A stretch of 64,000 nucleotides of DNA from Membranipora membranacea (Eukaryota; Bryozoa; Gymnolaemata; Cheilostomatida; Membraniporidae), in assembly GCA_914767715.1 (NCBI GenBank), contig OU612068.1:4278001-4342000 (forward strand), written 5' to 3'. This document shows, piece after piece, positions 35,701-47,700 of this stretch (its first letter is position 1; the number at the start of each line of letters is the position of its first letter). The position numbers and the translations under genes are program-made. The notes below the pieces were generated by a model. That model was not told where the DNA came from, searched no databases, and worked only from the letters and a program-made list of their open reading frames with translations.

Positions 35701-38700
35701 TGTCCTTGATCTGAGTGGTTGTGAGCGACTCTGATTTCACTTTGGGGTAGTCCTCTATGAATTTTGAAATTGCTGATAAGCTCATCCCTAGTGGCTTATT
35801 GGCTGAAAAGAAGAAAAACTTTGGCTTTAGCTTCGCATGCACTATGGCTAAAAAATTTAGATTAATACTGGTTAATGTTCTCTAAACATTAATTTTGGCT
35901 ATTTTCGTGAGCCAAAATGGCTAGGTGTTGGTAGCCTTCAAGCTGTTATCCAAAACAGTAATGTGTAGGCACTCATAATTTAGCTTTACCGTCAGTTCTC
36001 ACTTTGTGTCAAGTATCGGGTTACGTCTAAATATGCTTTGTGTCTATGCAGGACGGGATCACATCTTTTTAATTTTCCATCTGTTTATCAAAACCAGTAA
36101 TTGCATATGCCTCATATAATGGGCCCATAGCAAAGTTTGCTTGCATGTCTGTCAACTTCCATAAGCATATAATTTTATGGCACACCAACCTTGATCAGGT
36201 CCCACATCCAGCCTACTCGGTACTGCATTGGTACTCGTACCGCAACCCATTCCTGTCCAAATTCCTTTTGACCTCTTCCGATGTCCAGTCCAGACCAGTT
36301 ACTAATTCAGGCTAGCCCTGGTTTGTTAAGCTATTTGTGCAAAAATGTCACATCTATACAAGGTACCACCAAAGATTTTGGTACCACTGCCTCCCTTCTA
36401 AAATTATAATCAATAATTATCAATAGACTGCTGTTTTGAACTAAAGTACATTGTTCATGGTCTTATTTTTGATTTTTTTAATCCTATTTCCTTCCGTATC
36501 AGCTTGCTTTGGTCAATAATAGGCGCACTATTCTTATTCATTGGTGCATAATAACATATAGGGGAATTACATGTCCGTTTTTTGTTGCAAGATTTGTTTT
36601 TGTTACCTTGATTAAACCTCCTAAAAATTTGCAATCGTTAAATTACTTAATATCCGTCTGGTTCACAGCGGTTTGACACTGAGGCAATGTCACAGGTACT
36701 GTTTTGCTGAATTCGGTTGCACTGGTTGATGTGATCTGTACCATAAATCGTGCGTTTAGCATCAATACATGGTGCTTTTTTCATAATTGAATATAATATA
36801 TAAAATGTTTATCCTGTTGGTATTTACTGTTGGAAGATGGATGCACTAATTATGGATGGAAACAAGGGCTGTTTTGAACAGATAGTAGAAATACATCATA
36901 GGGTGCCCATGTGCAGGTTGACTGGCTACATCGGGTCGTCTTCCAGTTTCAACGTAACAAGATCTCAGATCACCAGGATGCTCATTTTCTGTAGGATGGA
37001 GCTTATCCAGTTTATATATAGAATTGAAAATTTACAGCGGTTGATTTGGAAACAACATGGCAGAAAGTTCACTTAACCCAGATCCCTTTCATACTATATG
37101 GGATAAGCCCTGTAGAAAAAAAAACAAACAAAACACGCAAGGTACTTTCTTCAGTATTCCCCCAGTGTTAGTCAGTGGTGACCATAGACTTGATATACTA
37201 GTATATTAAGTCTATGGTGGTGACTGAATGATAGGTATTCTCTTATTGCAGGAAGTGAGTTTGGAGTTGGAGTTCATGTCTCTCAAGTTGATACAGGATC
37301 TCAGGCTAATAGGAAGGGCCTCAATGTGGGTGATATGATACTCAGGATAAACGGACATGATCTCGCTAAGGCATCTCATAAGAAGGCACTTAGGCTAATC
37401 TCGCTACAAAGAGACATCACAATGACTGTAAAATATGTCGGCAAATTACCCTATATAGAGTAAGTCCTGTTATTGACTTGATGCAGCTTGTACTGTTATG
37501 AATGACGAAGACAACAGATTACAAATTTGACATGACGTGTCCGTGATGTGGAGCATTTCTGGGTTGTTAGAGTGTTGGTGGCCAAATAAGCATTAATAAT
37601 TATCATGAGACATTAAAAACAATTTCTTTCAATGACCCTTGCATTTGCGATGAGTCAAAAATCTGGTTTGAATTCAGAGTTGCATTCCTTTTTACACAGT
37701 CTTATCTGTACCCAAAACTACCGTCGAATCTATGAGGAAACTTCTCAATTTACCATTATCTTATCTCTCATCAGGATACCCACCTTTAATCATTTTATTT
37801 CAGCCCTTACACAAAAGTTCTAATATGGAAGAAAACAGGAGAGTCGCACTATCAACCAGATATCCATCCTTCTAATGGTGCAGTGCCTGAAAACTGGAGT
37901 GAGGTATGGTGATTGCAATAAGTAGCCTGTATAATATTCAATTGTCATCATCATAACTTAGTTTAATCTCTTCTGTTTGTTTTGAGTAGTTTTTGTCTAG
38001 CTTTGACACAGGGCCAACTGGTGGGTCATGTGTCAAGGCTGGACTGAGCTTTATGAAATGATTTATCAAAATGTTGGGCATGAAGGAGCAGTAATTGCGA
38101 TGATAGAAATAAAAATAAAAATTGTCAGTCTGTACCTTCTCCGGTTAGGGCTGTATGGACAGAAGTTGAAGTATGGAGAGGAGGGGTGGAGAGGAGGGGC
38201 GGAGAGGAGGGGCGGAGAGGAGGGGCGGAGAGGAGGGGCGGAGAGGAGGGGCGGAGAGGAGGGGAGGAGGGGCGGGGAGGGGGGCTGAGAGGAGGGGCGG
38301 AGAGGAGGGGCGGAGAGGAGGGGCGGAGAGGAGGGGCGGAGAGGAGGGGCGGAGAGGAGGGGTGGAGAGGAGGGGCGGAGAGGGCTTAAACTAGTCAGTA
38401 CCTGATTTTGGCTAGCAAATCGAATAATATTGTGCTCAAACCTTACAATATCTTTGATAACAAGCGAGTACACAGGCAGTGCTTGTTTTTTAGTCTCTCA
38501 CTGTTTCTGCTGTTTGTAGGGTTCAGATCCTCTTGGGCTCAGAAACAGTCCGAGAAAAGAAGATATAAAAATAGTACTGAGGGTGAGAAAAGGTGCTCTA
38601 CTGGGCTGTAGGTTAGTATTATTTATAGTGGGATGAAGGTGCTCCACTGGGCTGTAGGTTAGTATTATTTATAGTGGGATGAAGGTGCTCCACTGGGCTG

Positions 38701-41700
38701 TAGGTTAGTATTATTTATAGTGGGATGAAGGTGTTCCACTGGGCTGTAGGTTAGTATTATTTATAGGGGGATGAAGGTGCTCCACTGGGCTGTAGGTTAG
38801 TATTATTTATAGTGGGATGAAGGTGTTCCACTGGGCTGCAGGTTAGTATTATTTATAGTGGGATGAAGGTGTTCCACTGGGCTGTAGGTTAGTATTATTT
38901 ATAGGGGGATGAAGGTGTTCCACTGGGCTGTAGGTTAGTATTATTTATAGTGCGATGAAGGTGTTCCACTGGGCTGTAGGTTAGTATTATTTATAGTGGG
39001 ATGAAGGTGCTCCACTGGGCTGTAGGTTAGTATTATTTATAGTGGGATGAAGGTGCTCCACTGGGCTGTAGGTTAGTATTATTTATAGTGGGATGAAGGT
39101 GCTCCACTGGGCTGTAGGTTAGTATTATTTATAGTGGGATGAAGGTGTTCCACTGGGCTGCAGGTTAGTATTATTTATAGTGGGATGAAGGTGCTCCACT
39201 GGGCTGTAGGTTAGTATTATTTATAGTGGGATGAAGGTGCTCCACTGGGCTGTAGGTTAGTATTATTTATAGTGGGATGAAGGTGCTCCACTGGGCTGTA
39301 GGTTAGTATTATTTATAGTGCGATGAAGGTGTTCCACTGGGCTGTAGGTTAGTATTATTTATAGTGGGATGAAGGTGCTCCACTGGGCTGTAGGTTAGTA
39401 TTATTTATAGTGGGATGAAGGTGTTCCACTGGGCTGTAGGTTAGTATTATTTATAGGGGGATGAAGGTGCTCCACTGGGCTGTAGGTTAGTATTATTTAT
39501 AGTGGGATGAAGGTGTTCCACTGGGCTGCAGGTTAGTATTATTTATAGTGGGATGAAGGTGTTCCACTGGGCTGTAGGTTAGTATTATTTATAGGGGGAT
39601 GAAGGTGCTCCACTGGGCTGTAGGTTAGTATTATTTATAGTGGGATGAAGGTGCTCCACTGGGCTGTAGGTTAGTATTATTTATAGTGGGATGAAGGTGT
39701 TCCACTGGGCTGCAGGTTAGTATTATTTATAGTGGGATGAAGGTGCTCCACTGGGCTGTAGGTTAGTATTATTTATAGTGGGATGAAGGTGCTCCACTGG
39801 GCTGTAGGTTAGTATTATTTATAGTGGGATGAAGGTGCTCTACTGGGCTGTAGGTTAGTATTATTTATAGTGGGATGAAGGTGTTCCACTGGGCTGTAGG
39901 TTAGTATTATTTATAGTGGGATGAAGGTGCTCCACTGGGCTGTAGGTTAGTATTATTTATAGTGGGATGAAGGTGTTCCACTGGGCTGTAGGTTAGTATT
40001 ATTTATAGGGGGATGAAGGTGCTCCACTGGGCTGTAGGTTAGTATTATTTATAGTGGGATGAAGGTGTTCCACTGGGCTGCAGGTTAGTATTATTTATAG
40101 TGGGATGAAGGTGTTCCACTGGGCTGTAGGTTAGTATTATTTATAGGGGGATGAAGGTGCTCCACTGGGCTGTAGGTTAGTATTATTTATAGTGGGATGA
40201 AGGTGCTCCACTGGGCTGTAGGTTAGTATTATTTATAGTGGGATGAAGGTGTTCCACTGGGCTGCAGGTTAGTATTATTTATAGTGGGATGAAGGTGCTC
40301 CACTGGGCTGTAGGTTAGTATTATTTATAGTGGGATGAAGGTGCTCCACTGGGCTGTAGGTTAGTATTATTTATAGTGGGATGAAGGTGCTCCACTGGGC
40401 TGTAGGTTAGTATTATTTATAGGGGGATGAAGGTGCTCCACTGGGCTGTAGGTTAGTATTATTTATAGTGGGATGAAGGTGCTCCACTGGGCTGTAGGTT
40501 AGTATTATTTATAGGGGGATGAAGGTGCTCCACTGGGCTGTAGGTTAGTATTATTTATAGGGGGATGAAGGTGCTCCACTGGGCTGTAGGTTAGTATTAT
40601 TTATAGTGGGATGAAGGTGCTCCACTGGGCTGTAGGTTAGTATTATTTATAGTGGGATGAAGGTGCTCCACTGGGCTGTAGGTTAGTATTATTTATAGTG
40701 GGATGAAGGTGTTCCACTGGGCTGTAGGTTAGTATTATTTATAGTGCGATGAAGGTGCTCCACTGGGCTGTAGGTTAGTATTATTTATAGTGCGATGAAG
40801 GTGCTCCACTGGGCTGCAGGTTAGTATTATTTATAGTGGGATGAAGGTGTTCCACTGGGCTGTAGGTTAGTATTATTTATAGTGCGATGAAGGTGTTCCA
40901 CTGGGCTGTAGGTTAGTATTATTTATAGTGCGATGAAGGTGCTCCACTGGGCTGCAGGTTAGTATTATTTATAGTGGGATGAAGGTGTTCCACTGGGCTG
41001 TAGGTTAGTATTATTTATAGTGCGATGAAGGTGTTCCACTGGGCTGTAGGTTAGTATTATTTATAGGGGGATGAAGGTGTTCCACTGGGCTGTAGGTTAG
41101 TATTATTTATAGTGGGATGAAGGTGTTCCACTGGGCTGTAGGTTAGTATTATTTATAGTGCGATGAAGGTGTTCCACTGGGCTGTAGGTTAGTATTATTT
41201 ATAGTGCGATGAAGGTGTTCCACTGGGCTGTAGGTTAGTATTATTTATAGTGGGATGAAGGTGTTCCACTGGGCTGTAGGTTAGTATTATTTATAGTGGG
41301 ATGAAGGTGCTCCACTGGGCTGTAGGTTAGTATTATTTATAGTGCGATGAAGGTGTTCCACTGGGCTGTAGGTTAGTATTATTTATAGTGGGATGAAGGT
41401 GCTCCACTGGGCTGTAGGTTAGTATTATTTATAGTGGGATGAAGGTGCTCCACTGGGCTGTAGGTTAGTATTATTTATAGTGCGATGAAGGTGTTCCACT
41501 GGGCTGTAGGTTAGTATTATTTATAGTGGGATGAAGGTGTTCCACTGGGCTGTAGGTTAGTATTATTTATAGTGGGATGAAGGTGCTCCACTGGGCTGTA
41601 GGTTAGTATTATTTATAGGGGGATGAAGGTGCTCCACTGGGCTGTAGGTTAGTATTATTTATAGTGCGATGAAGGTGTTCCACTGGGCTGTAGGTTAGTA

Positions 41701-44700
41701 TTATTTATAGTGGGATGAAGGTGTTCCACTGGGCTGCAGGTTAGTATTATTTATAGTGGGATGAAGGTGCTCCACTGGGCTGTAGGTTAGTATTATTTAT
41801 AGTGCGATGAAGGTGTTCCACTGGGCTGTAGGTTAGTATTATTTATAGTGGGATGAAGGTGCTCCACTGGGCTGTAGGTTAGTATTATTTATAGTGCGAT
41901 GAAGGTGCTCCACTGGGCTGTAGGTTAGTATTATTTATAGTGCGATGAAGGTGTTCCACTGGGCTGTAGGTTAGTATTATTTATAGTGGGATGAAGGTGC
42001 TCCACTGGGCTGTAGGTTAGTATTATTTATAGTGCGATGAAGGTGCTCCACTGGGCTTTAGGTTAGTATTATTTATAGTGGGATGAAGGTGCTCCACTGG
42101 GCTGCAGGTTAGTATTATTTATAGTGGGATGAAGGTGCTCCACTGGGCTGCAGGTTAGTATTATTTATAGTGGGATGAAGGTGCTCCACTGGGCTGTAGG
42201 TTAGTATTATTTATAGTGCGATGAAGGTGTTCCACTGGGCTGTAGGTTAGTATTATTTATAGTGGGATGAAGGTGCTCCACTGGGCTGTAGGTTAGTATT
42301 ATTTATAGTGGGATGAAGGTGCTCCACTGGGCTGCAGGTTAGTATTATTTATAGTGGGATGAAGGTGCTCCACTGGGCTGTAGGTTAGTATTATTTATAG
42401 TGGGATGAAGGTGCTCCACTGGGCTGTAGGTTAGTATTATTTATAGTGGGATGAAGGTGCTCCACTGGGCTGCAGGTTAGTATTATTTATAGGGGGATGA
42501 AGGTGTTCCACTGGGCTGTAGGTTAGTATTATTTATAGTGGGATGAAGGTGTTCCACTGGGCTGTAGGTTAGTATTATTTATAGTGCGATGAAGGTGTTC
42601 CACTGGGCTGTAGGTTAGTATTATTTATAGTGCGATGAAGGTGTTCCACTGGGCTGTAGGTTAGTATTATTTATAGTGCGATGAAGGTGTTCCACTGGGC
42701 TGTAGGTTAGTATTATTTATAGTGCGATGAAGGTGCTCCACTGGGCTGCAGGTTAGTATTATTTATAGTGCGATGAAGGTGCTCCACTGGGCTGCAGGTT
42801 AGTATTATTTATAGGGGGATGAAGGTGCTCCACTGGGCTGTAGGTTAGTATTATTTATAGTGGGATGAAGGTGCTCCACTGGGCTGCAGGTTAGTATTAT
42901 TTATAGTGGGATGAAGGTGTTCCACTGGGCTGTAGGTTAGTATTATTTATAGTGCGATGAAGGTGTTCCACTGGGCTGTAGGTTAGTATTATTTATAGGG
43001 GGATGAAGGTGCTCCACTGGGCTGTAGGTTAGTATTATTTATAGTGGGATGAAGGTGTTCCACTGGGCTGTAGGTTAGTATTATTTATAGTGGGATGAAG
43101 GTGCTCCACTGGGCTGTAGGTTAGTATTATTTATAGTGGGATGAAGGTGCTCCACTGGGCTGCAGGTTAGTATTATTTATAGTGGGATGAAGGTGTTCCA
43201 CTGGGCTGTAGGTTAGTATTATTTATAGTGCGATGAAGGTGTTCCACTGGGCTGTAGGTTAGTATTATTTATAGTGCGATGAAGGTGCTCCACTGGGCTG
43301 CAGGTTAGTATTATTTATAGTGGGATGAAGGTGCTCCACTGGGCTGCAGGTTAGTATTATTTATAGTGGGATGAAGGTGCTCCACTGGGCTGCAGGTTAG
43401 TATTATTTATAGTGCGATGAAGGTGCTCCACTGGGCTGTAGGTTAGTATTATTTATAGTGGGATGAAGGTGCTCCACTGGGCTGTAGGTTAGTATTATTT
43501 ATAGTGGGATGAAGGTGCTCCACTGGGCTGCAGGTTAGTATTATTTATAGTGGGATGAAGGTGTTCCACTGGGCTGTAGGTTAGTATTATTTATAGTGCG
43601 ATGAAGGTGTTCCACTGGGCTGTAGGTTAGTATTATTTATAGTGCGATGAAGGTGCTCCACTGGGCTGTAGGTTAGTATTATTTATAGTGGGATGAAGGT
43701 GCTCCACTGGGCTGTAGGTTAGTATTATTTATAGTGCGATGAAGGTGCTCCACTGGGCTGTAGGTTAGTATTATTTATAGTGCGATGAAGGTGTTCCACT
43801 GGGCTGTAGGTTAGTATTATTTATAGTGCGATGAAGGTGCTCCACTGGGCTGCAGGTTAGTATTATTTATAGGGGGATGAAGGTGCTCCACTGGGCTGTA
43901 GGTTAGTATTATTTATAGTGCGATGAAGGTGCTCCACTGGGCTGCAGGTTAGTATTATTTATAGTGGGATGAAGGTGTTCCACTGGGCTGTAGGTTAGTA
44001 TTATTTATAGTGCGATGAAGGTGTTCCACTGGGCTGTAGGTTAGTTTTATTTATAGGGGGATGAAGGTGCTCCACTGGGCTGTAGGTTAGTATTATTTAT
44101 AGTGCGATGAAGGTGCTCCACTGGGCTGCAGGTTAGTATTATTTATAGTGGGATGAAGGTGCTCCACTGGGCTGCAGGTTAGTATTATTTATAGTGGGAT
44201 GAAGGTGTTCCACTGGGCTGTAGGTTAGTATTATTTATAGTGCGATGAAGGTGTTCCACTGGGCTGTAGGTTAGTATTATTTATAGTGCGATGAAGGTGC
44301 TCCACTGGGCTGCAGGTTAGTATTATTTATAGGGGGATGAAGGTGCTCCACTGGGCTGTAGGTTAGTATTATTTATAGTGCGATGAAGGTGCTCCACTGG
44401 GCTGCAGGTTAGTATTATTTATAGTGGGATGAAGGTGTTCCACTGGGCTGTAGGTTAGTATTATTTATAGTGCGATGAAGGTGTTCCACTGGGCTGTAGG
44501 TTAGTATTATTTATAGGGGGATGAAGGTGCTCCACTGGGCTGTAGGTTAGTATTATTTATAGTGGGATGAAGGTGTTCCACTGGGCTGTAGGTTAGTATT
44601 ATTTATAGTGGGATGAAGGTGTTCCACTGGGCTGTAGGTTAGTATTATTTATAGTGCGATGAAGGTGTTCCACTGGGCTGTAGGTTAGTATTATTTATAG

Positions 44701-47700
44701 TGGGATGAAGGTGCTCCACTGGGCTGTAGGTTAGTATTATTTATAGTGCGATGAAGGTGCTCCACTGGGCTGCAGGTTAGTATTATTTATAGTGGGATGA
44801 AGGTGCTCCACTGGGCTGTAGGTTAGTATTATTTATAGTGGGATGAAGGTGCTCCACTGGGCTGCAGGTTAGTATTATTTATAGTGGGATGAAGGTGCTC
44901 CACTGGGCTGTAGGTTAGTATTATTTATAGTGGGATGAAGGTGTTCCACTGGGCTGTAGGTTAGTATTATTTATAGTGGGATGAAGGTGTTCCACTGGGC
45001 TGTAGGTTAGTATTATTTATAGTGGGATGAAGGTGCTCCACTGGGCTGTAGGTTAGTATTATTTATAGTGGGATGAAGGTGCTCCACTGGGCTGTAGGTT
45101 AGTATTATTTATAGTGGGATGAAGGTGTTCCACTGGGCTGTAGGTTAGTATTATTTATAGTGGGATGAAGGTGCTCCACTGGGCTGTAGGTTAGTATTAT
45201 TTATAGTGGGATGAAGGTGTTCCACTGGGCTGTAGGTTAGTATTATTTATAGTGGGATGAAGGTGCTCCACTGGGCTGTAGGTTAGTATTATTTATAGTG
45301 CGATGAAGGTGCTCCACTGGGCTGTAGGTTAGTATTATTTATAGTGGGATGAAGGTGCTCCACTGGGCTGTAGGTTAGTATTATTTATAGTGCGATGAAG
45401 GTGCTCCACTGGGCTGTAGGTTAGTATTATTTATAGTGGGATGAAGAAACAGCAGGTCTTGTCGTTGACTCACTCTGCCGAGGAGGTGGCATGCAAAATT
45501 ATATCAGGCTGTCAACAACAGTTATTCCTTTGGTTGATCACAAGTTGCTGTCGTGTAGTGTTACATTAAGTGTACATAATTCCCAATTACTTTTTTATAT
45601 TCATCAGCGACGAAAACAAATTATTTGAGGCAAAATAAAAATTGACTTGTGGAGATCTATTTTGCAAATAAAATTGAAGTGCTCTATACTTGGTGATCAC
45701 ATTATGTGGATGGCAAGGCGTGGCTAATCTTCCGTGAAAAAACTTGACGTGGATCTTCATATCAATAGCCTGTTAACTTAATTATGTAGTTTGATATCGG
45801 GGCCTCGGAGGTACCCCGGTATATTTGTGGATTATGTACGGCCAGGCTCTATATGCTCTGAAGTTGGTCTGAAGAGAGAAGACCAGATTCTGAAAATCAA
45901 TGATATACCATTCAACAATGTCACCATTCAACAGGTATGATATCTATAAACCCTATAACTTGATCCTTGTGCTAAGGAAAGATATCAGTCATGGACTTAA
46001 GGTGCAAAAATTTCTTTCCTAGAAGATATAAGCCTATATTCAAACATAACCATGCAAGCCAGTCTTTTTTGATGATATGTGGCTGCCAGTGCTGTATTCT
46101 TTCTAGCACATTGAGGGATCTGTTTTGACTTCACACAAGTTTCCTCAAATCACCAACTTTGGTAATTACACAACTTTCACAATCAGAGTACTAGTCATCA
46201 CATTTGCTGGCACATGAAACAACACCAATCACTGTCAAAACCCAGATGGACCTAGTAGTAAACCTATCGGTGTTCCAGTAGCTTATGAAAACATTGGGAG
46301 GCAAACCACCTCCTCTGTAGATGGTGTTGTCTCATGCCAATACTCTCTCAGCTCCAGAGTCAAGATGCAAGAGATTTTCCAACCGTATAAGGGCCATGTA
46401 AGATAGTCAATTTTGTATCTGGATTTGATATTTGCACCATCCCATCCATTCTCTTGTTTTTTTACAGGCTAGGTATTTGCTCAGCACAGAAACTACACTT
46501 CACCTTCACATAAGAAAGGGAGGGGTAAGTAGTTCTTATACCTTGCAGTCATATGTTTCCTCATATATTGATGTACCGTATCCACAATATTATTGCTATC
46601 TTGAACCTGTTTCCTTCTCATAATCGTATAACATGTTGATTTTCCAGGGGCGGGAGTTGTTCATAATGTGTTATAAGGATATGAAGACACAGCAGATCAG
46701 AGAAATCATGAGTCGAATATCTGATCGAGTCAAGGAACTCAAGAAATACAAGCGCAGATACAAGTAAGCATTATCTCCCCTTGAATAGGAGTGAAAATTT
46801 AGAGAACTTAAACAATTTGAGGGAGTTAGTTCCTCCTAACCATTGTCTTTGCTGTAGGCTGTGTTTCCATGTATGCTCAAAATGAGATCGCAATTTTCTC
46901 AAAATGAGCAGCAATTTCAAGACTAGAATTATGCGAATTTTGGTCAGTTTTGTCAGTGCTTTTATTTTCACAACAAGAACAGGTTCGATCAAAGGGAAAG
47001 GAATTGCTGAAATAAAATCATAAAAGGCGACAAGTGCCAAAATGTCTTCACTCATTCTCCTCATTCTTTCTTATGATTATTTGTTGCGACAAATGGACAG
47101 TTTTTTATCCCCAAACTCAAATTACCAATAAAATTATTCAGAAAACAATGATTGACAGAAAAGCAAATGTTGTGCACCAACATTCAACACAGATTGTAAT
47201 CATAAAGGGGTAAAAGAGCCAAAAGGTCTACACTCTTTTTCTTCATTTGTCCACAAACATTCAACACAAAATGTTGCTCTTTGCTGGAACTGTCATACAA
47301 GGTTGAATACCATCTACTCAACTCAGATCAGCCACAAAAACATAAGGAGCTTTAGACTGAGTGCATCATCTACACCTCGTCTCATATCTCTGTACCCTCT
47401 CTGATACGTCTCCACCCAGTTTGATGACCGCAGTCTACAATTAAGTAAAAAACCATTCATGCGTTATGATAATCAACAATCTCTTTCAGGCATTAGGTCT
47501 AGTTATCGTAGGTTAACTTAGATAGCCTGGGAGTTGTCTTGTACCTGGTCACATGAGAAGATAACTCAAGATCAATGAAAGCTGAATTGAATTAATTTGA
47601 TATCATGCTTTATCAGTGATGCATATATAAACTTACGTGACACTTGATGGTAGAATCGAGATGAGTTCTGTTCTCGAATCTCTGAGCTAGCTGAGATACT

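Noticed and set aside
38028-38473. Open frames with RRGGEEGRRGG (plus) and SAPPLRPSSPPLL (minus)
   Set aside because: Repeat translations of the 13-bp G-rich array within an intron.
38590-45446. Resemblance to a CRISPR array (regular 46-bp periodicity)
   Set aside because: There are no spacers; units are directly contiguous and the context is an animal intron.
46771-47064. 97-codon minus-strand frame downstream of paralogue A
   Set aside because: AT-rich, no recognisable domain and not phase-compatible with the 3-exon model; probably chance.
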